Shown: in pieces, positions 1 to 5,373 of the stretch
Layout of the letters: each line of letters begins with the position of its first letter
How positions within the stretch are numbered: the stretch's first letter is position 1
NCBI GenBank assembly: GCA_003538615.1
Contig: DPRT01000030.1
Location: 18,480 to 23,852 of the forward strand
Length of the DNA: 5,373 nucleotides
Reading direction: 5' to 3'
Source: Holophagaceae bacterium
Lineage (GTDB): Bacteria > Acidobacteriota > Holophagae > Holophagales > Holophagaceae
The notes under the pieces: generated by a model
Told to the model about the DNA's origin: nothing
Seen by the model: the letters and a program-made list of their open reading frames with translations, nothing else
Database searches by the model: none
Program-made: the position numbers and the translations under genes

Positions 1-318
1 GCGGCCCAGCAGATCCGCGGCGGCAAGAACGTGGTGATCTTCCCGGAAGGCACGCGGAACCGCACGGGCCAGATGCTGCCCTTCAAGAAGGGGGGCTTCG
101 CCCTGGCCATGGATGCCGGCGTGCCCATCGTGCCCATGGCCACCCTGGGCGGCCACGAGGTGCTTCCCCCGGGCAGCCTCCGCATCCGGCCCGGCCGCTA
201 TGTGGTGGCCGTCGGCGAGCCCGTGGACCCGGCGGCCCACACAGATCGGGAATCCCTGATCGCCGCCGTCCGCGGCCGCATCGAAGGCCTCATGGCCGAG
301 ACCCGGGGCGCGGTCTAA
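1..318 (+). CDS. plsC: 1-acyl-sn-glycerol-3-phosphate acyltransferase (PlsC family), C-terminal part
   Basis: Partial gene: the reading frame is open from base 1 and ends at TAA 316-318, leaving 105 residues. Visible residues 14-19 are FPEGTR, the block III motif of the PlsC/LPLAT acyltransferases that binds the glycerol-phosphate acceptor. A GGFALA stretch follows, then VPIVPMA at residues 41-47, matching the block IV proline motif. Known family members transfer an acyl chain to lysophosphatidic acid at the inner membrane face to make phosphatidic acid for phospholipid synthesis. The catalytic HxxxxD motif (block I) and any membrane anchor lie upstream of the window, so full length and start cannot be judged. 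The family is clear; the exact acceptor (lysophosphatidate or another lysolipid) is not. The stop overlaps the stop of the convergent kinase gene by 4 bp, with no room for a separate terminator. Confidence 0.9.
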   Translation, partial: AAQQIRGGKNVVIFPEGTRNRTGQMLPFKKGGFALAMDAGVPIVPMATLGGHEVLPPGSLRIRPGRYVVAVGEPVDPAAHTDRESLIAAVRGRIEGLMAETRGAV

Positions 319-2849
319 CGAAACACCGGATCCTGCTGCGCCACGCGCCGCTTGCCCGGGTGCAGGCGTTCGGCCAGATCCACCAGGTTCCCGCCCTCCG
401 CCGCCGCCCCCAGCTTCGCGGCCACGCGGGCCATGAAGTAGAGGTTCAGGGACAGCACCCGCTTCTCATTGTGCTTCTTCGCGGCCAGATCCGTGGCCAG
501 GAGCCGCTTCCGGTAGTCCTCGTACAGCGCCAGGGCCCCCGCGCTGTCGCCTTCCAAGGCCTTCTTCACGCCCGCCAGCAGGAGGGTGCTGGAATGATCC
601 GGGGGCCAAGCGCCGCCCAGCTCGCGGATGAACCCCAGGGCGGTCTCACGGTCCCCCAGGTCCCAGGCGGCATAGGCCATGAGGCTGCGCAGGACATTGG
701 AACCCGGCACTTCGCGGAGGCCCGCCTTCAGCCGGACCTGGGCTTCCGCCGTGCGGCCCATCCAAAGCAGGGAATCCGCGGCGGTGACGTAGGCGTACTC
801 AGCCGCCGGGCGCAGGGCGATGGCCCGGTCCGCATGCTGGAGGGCCGCGGGGAGCTCCCCCTGGTTCTGCAGCAGCACCCCATAGCGGTGGTGGGCCTGC
901 CAGCCTTCGGGGAACAGGCTCAACGACTTCTCGAAGTAGCGCCGGGCCGCCTGGTGGTTGTCCTCACCCTCCAGACCCGCGAAGACATCCGCCAGCATGT
1001 CATAGGCCTTGTGGTCCGCCGGATCGAGGCGCACGGCCTGCAGCGCCGAACGGCTGGCCCCCTCCAGATCCCCCAGCCGCATCAGGATGGAGCCGAGGGC
1101 CCGGTAGGCCTGGGAGGCGCTGGGGTCCAGGGCGATGGCGGTTTCCGCGGCGGCCTTGCCTTGCCGCAACAGGGACTGGGCCTCGTCGAAGCGCCCCTGG
1201 CTCAGGGCCCGGGTCGCGCCCAGCTCGGCCAGGGTCCAGGCGTACTCCGCCCGGGCCGGAGCGTAGTCCGGCTCGATCTCGATGGCGGACTGCAGCAGCG
1301 AATTGGCCAGCTGGACCGAGTCCTGGTTGCCGTCCGTGATGACCTGGAGGGCCTTGGTGTAGAGTTCCCGCGTGCGCGGATTCTTGGCCTGGGAACGGAG
1401 GGAACCCGGATCGCTCCCCAGCCCCATCTCCTGGGGAAGTCGCTGCTGCAGCTCGTCCTCCAGCTTCAGGAGATCGGCCACGGGCCGGTCCAGCTGGAAC
1501 TGGTGGCGGGTGGCGCCCCGGGCCACATCCACCACGCGGACACCCATGCGCAGCTGGCCGCCCACCACCTGGTAGCTGCCCAGCACCAGCAGTTCGGCCT
1601 TGAGCTGGCGCCCCAGCTCACCCAGGGCCTTCGGGGCCCGGCCCGGGGTATCGCCCAGGTGGTTCATGGCCTCCACCACCCGCAGGCGGTCCACCACCAG
1701 GAGATCCTCCCGGCGCACCAGCCCGTAGGCCATGGCATCCGCAAAGCTGTTGCTCAGCCAGGCGTGTTCCGAATCCGGCTGCAGCTGCTCCAGGGGCAGG
1801 ATGGCCACCACCCGGCGCCCCTTGGTGAAGTCCTCCCGGGAGGCACGCCGCGCCTCGCCCAGGCCCGATATCTGGGCGCGGCGGACCAGGAAGGCGCCGA
1901 GCGCCGTTCCCGCCACCAGCAGCGCTCCCACCGCCGAGGCCAGGATCCACCGGCGCCGGGATCGCTCGAGCTGCGCCACCGATAGGCTGAGATGGGGCAC
2001 CGTGGCCGTGGGGATGTCCTCGGACAGCCCCGCCGCCACGGCCTGGAGACTGGGGAACCGGTCCCTGGGCGCCTTCGCCATCAGGCGATGGATGGCGTCC
2101 TGGAGGGTGCGCGGAAGGTCGGGCCTCGCCTCGGACAGGGGCTTCGGCTCGTCCCGCGTCACCGCGTAGAGCGTGTCCACCAGGCTGCCCTTCAGGAAGG
2201 GGTGGGTGGCCGTGGCCAGCTCGTAGAGCACCACGCCCAGGCTGAACTGGTCCGATTGGCCCGTGAGCGGCTGGCCGTTGGCCTGCTCCGGGCTCATGTA
2301 GGCGGGCGTGCCCTGGCTGTAGCCCGGCGCCGTGCGCTCCACGAGCGTCATGTGGTGGGACGTGGCGCCGGAAGGCAGGTCATCGGCACCCCGGCGGGCG
2401 ATGCCGAAATCCAGGATCTTCAGCTGGCCTTCGTGCGTGAGCAGCAGGTTCTCAGGCTTGATGTCCCGGTGGACGATGCCCTTTTGGTGCGCATGGGACA
2501 GGGCCTGGGCCGCCTGCTGGGCCAGGCGGTGCAGCAGCGGGCCATCGACCGGGCGGCCCACCAGGGCGCGGAGGGTGCGCCCCTCCACCAGCTCCATGGC
2601 GATGTAGGGGGTGCCGTCCACCTCGCCTGCGTCGTAGATGTGGGCGATGTTCGGGTGGTTCAGCTGGCAGGCCAGCTTCGCCTCGCCGATGAGGGCCTTG
2701 CGCCGCAGATCATCGGCGTCCTTCAGGATCTTGAGGGCCACCTCCCGCTCGAGGCGCAGGTCCAGGGCCCTCCAGACTTCGCCCATGGCGCCTTCCCCCA
2801 GGCGGGTGAGCAGCCGGTAGGAACCGAAATGAGGGGCGTCGGAGGTCAA
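315..2849 (-). CDS. Transmembrane Ser/Thr protein kinase with FlgO/TolB-N-like and TPR sensor region
   Basis: An 844-residue Hanks-type kinase of the PknB class. Catalytic domain, about residues 10-275: Gly-rich loop GEGAMG 18-23, ATP lysine K40 in VALK, likely helix-C Glu E56, HRD 127-129 with K131 and N134, DFG 147-149, and SPE 186-188. All catalytic residues are present, so it should be an active RD kinase. The DFG-to-SPE segment is about 10 residues longer than in PknB and contains T163, S164, T168 and T173, possible autophosphorylation sites. After a basic RSRRR there is one membrane helix, about 301-322. Next comes an alpha/beta region, about 345-445, resembling the FlgO/TolB-N domains found before TPRs, then TPR-like helical repeats at about 500-780. 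Inferred topology is kinase in the cytoplasm and C-terminal half outside. The start is TTG with AAGGA 5 nt upstream; an in-frame stop lies at 2903-2901. Substrate and signal are unknown. The gene is divergent from the sigma-54 activator gene. Confidence 0.93.
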   Translation of the reverse strand: MTSDAPHFGSYRLLTRLGEGAMGEVWRALDLRLEREVALKILKDADDLRRKALIGEAKLACQLNHPNIAHIYDAGEVDGTPYIAMELVEGRTLRALVGRPVDGPLLHRLAQQAAQALSHAHQKGIVHRDIKPENLLLTHEGQLKILDFGIARRGADDLPSGATSHHMTLVERTAPGYSQGTPAYMSPEQANGQPLTGQSDQFSLGVVLYELATATHPFLKGSLVDTLYAVTRDEPKPLSEARPDLPRTLQDAIHRLMAKAPRDRFPSLQAVAAGLSEDIPTATVPHLSLSVAQLERSRRRWILASAVGALLVAGTALGAFLVRRAQISGLGEARRASREDFTKGRRVVAILPLEQLQPDSEHAWLSNSFADAMAYGLVRREDLLVVDRLRVVEAMNHLGDTPGRAPKALGELGRQLKAELLVLGSYQVVGGQLRMGVRVVDVARGATRHQFQLDRPVADLLKLEDELQQRLPQEMGLGSDPGSLRSQAKNPRTRELYTKALQVITDGNQDSVQLANSLLQSAIEIEPDYAPARAEYAWTLAELGATRALSQGRFDEAQSLLRQGKAAAETAIALDPSASQAYRALGSILMRLGDLEGASRSALQAVRLDPADHKAYDMLADVFAGLEGEDNHQAARRYFEKSLSLFPEGWQAHHRYGVLLQNQGELPAALQHADRAIALRPAAEYAYVTAADSLLWMGRTAEAQVRLKAGLREVPGSNVLRSLMAYAAWDLGDRETALGFIRELGGAWPPDHSSTLLLAGVKKALEGDSAGALALYEDYRKRLLATDLAAKKHNEKRVLSLNLYFMARVAAKLGAAAEGGNLVDLAERLHPGKRRVAQQDPVFR

Positions 2850-2854
2850 GCGTG

Positions 2855-2859
2855 TCCTT
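2855..2859 (-). promoter_or_regulatory. Ribosome binding site supporting the TTG start of the kinase gene
   Basis: The minus strand reads AAGGA, 5 nt before TTG at 2849-2847. No ATG or GTG lies in frame between this site and the upstream in-frame stop, and the kinase fold begins about 10 residues after the TTG. This makes the TTG the best start. Confidence 0.6.
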
Positions 2860-2868
2860 GCGGAATCC

Positions 2869-2893
2869 AGGAAAGTATACCTTTCGCTTTCCT
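2869..2893. repeat. Inverted repeat spanning the kinase -10 region (possible operator)
   Basis: AGGAAAG (2869-2875) and CTTTCCT (2887-2893) are perfect 7-bp inverted arms 11 bp apart, about 18 bp centre to centre. A second copy of CTTTC at 2881-2885 can also pair with GAAAG at 2871-2875. The element covers the candidate kinase -10 hexamer, where a bound dimer would block or shape transcription. It could instead be chance in purine/pyrimidine-biased sequence, and no binding protein can be named. Confidence 0.4.
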
Positions 2894-2903
2894 TGCCCGT
2901 TTA
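2874..2903 (-). promoter_or_regulatory. Candidate sigma-70-type promoter for the kinase gene
   Basis: On the minus strand, TATACT (2879-2874) matches the -10 consensus at five of six positions. The best -35 is weak: TAAACG (2903-2898), 18 bp upstream, matching three of six. Transcription would start near 2867, giving a leader of roughly 18 nt with the AAGGA site inside it. The stretch is A/T-rich compared with the genes around it, as expected for a promoter. The weak -35 suggests that an activator or an alternative sigma factor may be needed. This is inference from motif matching only. Confidence 0.35.
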
Positions 2904-2916
2904 GGTATCGGATGGC

Positions 2917-2944
2917 TTGACCCGATTCTCGAAATGCCGAGAAT
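2917..2944 (+). promoter_or_regulatory. Weak candidate promoter for the sigma-54 activator gene
   Basis: TTGACC (2917-2922) matches the -35 consensus at five of six positions. GAGAAT (2939-2944), 16 bp further on, matches the -10 consensus at four of six. The predicted start point is near 2951, which would leave a very short leader of about 11 nt containing the AGAGG site. That short leader is a reason for doubt; a promoter further upstream that transcribes the dyad at 2924-2945 is equally possible. The proposed -10 sits inside that dyad. Confidence 0.25.
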
Positions 2945-2945
2945 C
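2924..2945. repeat. Perfect 8-bp inverted repeat upstream of the activator gene (operator or leader hairpin)
   Basis: GATTCTCG (2924-2931) and CGAGAATC (2938-2945) are exact reverse complements around a 6-nt centre, AAATGC. After one mismatch the arms pair for two more bases (CC 2921-2922 with GG 2947-2948). The element ends 5 nt before the AGAGG ribosome binding site. As DNA it looks like an operator for a dimeric regulator, and self-regulation by the activator is possible. If transcribed it would form a stem-loop just upstream of the ribosome binding site. It is not followed by a T-run, so it does not look like a terminator for this strand. Confidence 0.6.
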
Positions 2946-2950
2946 AGGCC

Positions 2951-2955
2951 AGAGG
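2951..2955 (+). promoter_or_regulatory. Ribosome binding site deciding the GTG start of the activator gene
   Basis: AGAGG lies 6 nt before GTG 2962-2964. The longer frame from TTG 2917 would run through the perfect inverted repeat at 2924-2945 and has no clear ribosome binding site, so GTG 2962 is preferred. A second in-frame GTG at 2968 is a less well spaced alternative. Confidence 0.55.
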
Positions 2956-2961
2956 TGCCCC

Positions 2962-4494
2962 GTGGCCGTGCCGGATCTCGAAACCGCCCTCACCGGCGCC
3001 CGTCTGGTGGAAGAGGCCGGCGCCCTGCTCACCCTGGGCGAAGAGCCGGACCGCATGGTGGCCCATGCCTTCGAGCGCCTGGGCCAGCTGGTGCCCTACG
3101 ATCTGGCCACGATCCTGCTCCGCGAAGGGGACGGCCTGCGGGTGGCCCACGCCGTGGGGCCCCTCGCCACGCCCCAGCTTTCGGAGGCCCTCATCCCCAT
3201 CCGGGGGAACCTGCGCCTCCAGCAGGCCCTCAAGGCCCGCTCCAAGCCGGCCACCTTCGAGGAGGATGATCCCGGCGAGGATACCTTCCACGGCCTCCTC
3301 GACATGCCCCACGGCCACAGCTGCCTGGTGGCCCCGCTCCGCAGCCGCGGCGAGACCTTCGGCCTCATGACCCTGGACGCCATGGTGTGCCGCCAGTACC
3401 CCGAGAGCGTGCTGCACCACGTGGGCGTCTTCGCCTCGCTGCTGGCCCTGGGCCTCAAGCAGGCGGAGCATCTCGCGCGGCTGGCGGAGCGGGAGCGCAG
3501 CCTGGCGGAGGAGGTCGGCTACTTCCGGGAAGTCCAGCGCCGGGACGTCCTCCAGGAACCCCTGCGGGCCGAGAGCCCCGCCATGCGCGGCATCCTCGAC
3601 CAGCTGGGGCAGGTGGCGGCCACCGCCGCCACGGTGCTCATCACCGGGGAGACCGGCACCGGCAAGGAGAAGGTGGCCCAGACCCTCCACCACCTCTCGC
3701 CCCGCCGCGAGAAACCCTTCATCAAGGTCAACTGCAGCGCCCTGCCCGCCACGCTCATCGAATCCGAGCTCTTCGGCCATGTGAAGGGCGCCTTCAGCGG
3801 CGCGGCCTCGGCCCGCAAGGGGCGGTTCGAGCTGGCGGACGGGGGCACCCTGTTCCTCGACGAGATCGGCGACCTGCCCCTGGACCTGCAGCCCAAGCTC
3901 CTCCGCGCCATCCAGGAGAAGGAGATCGATCCCCTGGGTTCGGAGAAGTCCCGCAAGGTGGATGTGCGCCTGGTGGCCGCCACCCACGCGGACCTGCGGA
4001 AGGCCGTGGCCGAGGGCCGGTTCCGCGAGGATCTCTTCTACCGGCTCAGTGTCTTCCCCATCCAGCTCCCGCCCCTGCGCGAGCGGCCCGGCGACATCGC
4101 CGCCCTGGCCGAGGGGTTCCTCGACCGCTTTGCCCGGGAGAACCGCCGCCCCCCCATCCACCTGCCCGGTCCCGTGCGGGACCAGCTGGAGGCCTACGCC
4201 TGGCCGGGCAATGTGCGCGAGCTGCACAACGTCCTGGAGCGGGCCGCCATCCTCTCGGCGGGCCGGGAGCTGAAGCTGCCCCCGGGCGCCCTGCCCGCCC
4301 GCGGCGAAAAGGCCGGGAAACCCCCCACCTGGGAGGCCCAGGAGCGCGCCTATCTGGAGCGGCTGCTGCGCCACACCCGCGGCAAGATCTCCGGGGCGGA
4401 CGGTGCCGCGGCCCTGGCGGACCTGGCCCCTTCCACCCTCCTGTCCCGCCTGGAAAAGCTGGGGTTGAGGCCCAGGGACTTCCGCGAAGCGTGA
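2962..4494 (+). CDS. Sigma-54-dependent transcriptional activator (GAF, AAA+, Fis-type HTH)
   Basis: A 510-residue bacterial enhancer-binding protein with FhlA/NorR-like architecture and length. An N-terminal GAF ligand-sensing domain covers about residues 10-165, then a helical linker 165-195. The AAA+ domain, about 203-430, has Walker A GETGTGKE 229-236, the sigma-54 contact loop as GAFSGA 276-281 (usually GAFTGA), Walker B TLFLDE 296-301, arginine finger candidates R354 and R361 in the FREDLFYRL motif, and sensor II WPGNVRE 414-420. A Fis-type helix-turn-helix occupies about 475-502. Such proteins bind upstream DNA and use ATP hydrolysis to open sigma-54 promoters. There is no receiver domain, so control is likely by a small ligand or partner. 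The GAF domain carries H119, C121 and D139, which recall the NorR iron ligands; I do not assign norR, because the target operon is not visible. The gene ends with tandem stops TGA TAG and probably shares an operon with the Yip1-like gene 29 bp downstream. Confidence 0.93.
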   Translation: MAVPDLETALTGARLVEEAGALLTLGEEPDRMVAHAFERLGQLVPYDLATILLREGDGLRVAHAVGPLATPQLSEALIPIRGNLRLQQALKARSKPATFEEDDPGEDTFHGLLDMPHGHSCLVAPLRSRGETFGLMTLDAMVCRQYPESVLHHVGVFASLLALGLKQAEHLARLAERERSLAEEVGYFREVQRRDVLQEPLRAESPAMRGILDQLGQVAATAATVLITGETGTGKEKVAQTLHHLSPRREKPFIKVNCSALPATLIESELFGHVKGAFSGAASARKGRFELADGGTLFLDEIGDLPLDLQPKLLRAIQEKEIDPLGSEKSRKVDVRLVAATHADLRKAVAEGRFREDLFYRLSVFPIQLPPLRERPGDIAALAEGFLDRFARENRRPPIHLPGPVRDQLEAYAWPGNVRELHNVLERAAILSAGRELKLPPGALPARGEKAGKPPTWEAQERAYLERLLRHTRGKISGADGAAALADLAPSTLLSRLEKLGLRPRDFREA

Positions 4495-4523
4495 TAGGTT
4501 TGAGCGCATTCCCGGAGTGACGG

Positions 4524-5288
4524 ATGAGCGAGATCGCTGGCCCCCATGATGCCCTGCCCCCGGCCATCCAGCTGGACGAGCCGCCCCGTCTGCCCCCCGT
4601 GATTCCCCCCGCCTTCGGCCACCCGGCCCCGGAGGCCCCGGCCCTGCGGCCCATCCCCTTCGAGGACCTGGAAGCCATGCCGGGCTTCTGGTCCCGCGTG
4701 GGCGCCATGTTCCGGCTGGTCTTCACCAACCCCATGGAACTCTTCGACCGCGTGCCCGCCACCGAGGGCCTCGGAGCGCCCTGGCGTTTCCTGATGCTGA
4801 TGTCGGTCCCGGTCTTCCTCATCATGGCCCTGCTCTTCTTCTTCGTGGGCATGGGCATCATGCTCGCCGCCCTGGAGCAGACCGGCAAAGGCGACGGCAA
4901 GGCCGTCGCGGCCATCATGCCCGTCATCTTCGGCGCCATCCTGCTGCTCATGCCCCTCTTCGCCTTCCTGGGCATGATCATCGGCGGCGCGCTGAACCAC
5001 TTCTTCCTCTGGATGTGGGGTGGCCTCAAGCCCGGCGTGGGCACGGGCCAGAGCATCCGCGCCTACGGCTACGCCTCGGCCTTCATCCAGATCGGCGCCC
5101 TCATCCCCTACCTGGGTTTCCTGGTGCAGATCGCCGGCATGGTGGTCATCGGCATGGGCCTCGCCCGCATGCACAAGACCGACACCTGGCGCGGCATCTG
5201 CGCCGTGCTGACCCCCCTCTTCCTGCTCTGCTGCTGCGGCCTCCTCGCCATCCTGGCCGTCCCCGCCCTCATCGCCGCGGGACGCTAG
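4524..5288 (+). CDS. Yip1-family multi-pass membrane protein
   Basis: A 254-residue protein. Residues 11-45 are rich in proline and probably a flexible cytoplasmic tail. A short conserved-looking lead-in, about 46-88 (FEDLEAMPGFWSRV onward), precedes about four to five hydrophobic helices: roughly 89-116, 129-157, 184-213 (possibly two short helices) and 226-250. The order of tail, FW-rich lead-in, paired helices and a GYASAFIQIG/PYLGFLVQI block resembles bacterial proteins with a Yip1 domain (membrane proteins of unknown role). Three consecutive cysteines (236-238) lie in the last helix. No catalytic motif or signal peptide is visible. The ATG start has GGAG 6 nt upstream (4514-4517). It follows the sigma-54 activator gene by 29 bp on the same strand with no terminator, so they are probably co-transcribed. 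Its last 20 bp overlap a convergent minus-strand gene. The family call is moderately sure; the function is unknown. Confidence 0.75.
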   Translation: MSEIAGPHDALPPAIQLDEPPRLPPVIPPAFGHPAPEAPALRPIPFEDLEAMPGFWSRVGAMFRLVFTNPMELFDRVPATEGLGAPWRFLMLMSVPVFLIMALLFFFVGMGIMLAALEQTGKGDGKAVAAIMPVIFGAILLLMPLFAFLGMIIGGALNHFFLWMWGGLKPGVGTGQSIRAYGYASAFIQIGALIPYLGFLVQIAGMVVIGMGLARMHKTDTWRGICAVLTPLFLLCCCGLLAILAVPALIAAGR

Positions 5289-5373
5289 CTCCCAGCCAGT
5301 CCGCCACCGCGCCCCCCGCCGCCTCCCGGTCCAGCACGCGGTGGATGGCGCCAGCGGCCTGCGCCTCGGCGGC
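5269..5373 (-). CDS. C-terminal end of an unidentified protein, running out of the window
   Basis: Reading the minus strand from base 5373, one frame stays open for 34 codons and ends at TGA 5271-5269. Its codon pattern looks coding: G-rich first positions, mixed second positions and almost all G or C at third positions. The other two minus frames give repetitive Arg/Gly/Pro-rich text. The peptide is Ala-rich and probably helical, includes AIHRVLDREAAGG, and its last residues are DWLGASVPRR. That resembles a C-terminal helix of an enzyme such as a glycosyltransferase, but the fragment is too short to name. The stop lies inside the end of the Yip1-like gene, a 20-bp tail-to-tail overlap. Confidence 0.55.
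   Translation of the reverse strand, partial: AAEAQAAGAIHRVLDREAAGGAVADWLGASVPRR

Noticed and set aside
360..1985. A 541-codon plus-strand open frame opposite the kinase gene
   Set aside because: It is the antisense shadow of a GC-rich gene. The translation is rich in Gln, Arg, Gly and His with no domain motif, while the minus strand shows clear kinase and TPR features.
2875..2880. GTATAC palindrome as an independent site
   Set aside because: A 6-bp palindrome is common by chance. It is better explained as part of the kinase -10 region and the larger inverted repeat.
2911..2935. Possible sigma-54 promoter starting at TGGC (2913-2916)
   Set aside because: There is no GC at the required distance for the -12 element (TTGCW), so the motif is incomplete.
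2917..2961. Upstream TTG start for the activator, adding 15 residues
   Set aside because: It lacks a convincing ribosome binding site, encodes no recognisable part of the GAF domain, and would put the perfect inverted repeat inside the coding region. GTG 2962 has AGAGG at good spacing.
1992..3269. A 425-codon plus-strand open frame across the kinase start, the control region and the activator start
   Set aside because: It crosses the divergent promoter region and two real genes in other frames, and its end is Arg/Pro/Gly-rich as in GC-rich shadow frames.
2944..4509. A 521-codon minus-strand open frame opposite the sigma-54 activator
   Set aside because: The plus strand carries every AAA+ motif in order. 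The antisense product is Gly/Gln/Leu-rich, low in complexity and matches nothing I recognise.
3387..4520. A 377-codon plus-strand open frame inside the activator gene
   Set aside because: It is the other-frame reading of the AAA+ coding sequence and is dominated by Pro, Arg and Gly.
4495..4523. Terminator between the activator and Yip1-like genes
   Set aside because: The 29-bp gap has no stem-loop or T-run; read-through into the downstream gene is more likely.

Overview
The window is a compact, GC-rich stretch of bacterial chromosome with strong G/C preference at third codon positions. It holds three complete genes and two partial ones. A Ser/Thr kinase joined to a TPR sensor, a sigma-54 activator and a Yip1-like membrane protein together would suit Acidobacteriota (for example the Holophaga/Geothrix group) or a deltaproteobacterium/myxobacterium. 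This lineage guess rests on style only, since no lineage marker is present. I see no mobile element, CRISPR array, tRNA or rRNA.

Layout. Bases 1-318 (+) are the C-terminal part of a PlsC-type acyltransferase (FPEGTR motif). Its stop codon overlaps, tail to tail, the stop of a large minus-strand gene (315-2849). That gene encodes an 844-residue transmembrane Ser/Thr kinase: a Hanks-type catalytic domain, one membrane helix, a FlgO/TolB-N-like domain and TPR repeats. A 112-bp divergent control region (2850-2961), visibly richer in A/T than its surroundings, separates it from a plus-strand gene (2962-4494). That gene encodes a sigma-54-dependent enhancer-binding protein (GAF, AAA+, Fis-type HTH). 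After 29 bp, the same strand carries a Yip1-family multi-pass membrane protein (4524-5288). Its 3' end overlaps the end of another minus-strand gene that leaves the window (5269-5373).

How it may work together. The kinase and the activator share one promoter region, which holds two inverted repeats. One is a perfect 8-bp dyad just ahead of the activator's ribosome binding site. The activator and the Yip1-like gene are probably co-transcribed. A plausible reading is a signalling locus: a membrane kinase that senses outside the cytoplasm, a ligand-sensing sigma-54 activator, and a membrane protein downstream. No functional link between them is proven by the sequence.

The most interesting details are in the activator. 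Its GAF domain has a His-x-Cys pair and an Asp 18 residues after the Cys, which resembles the non-heme-iron site of the nitric oxide sensor NorR. Its sigma-54 contact loop reads GAFSGA instead of the usual GAFTGA.
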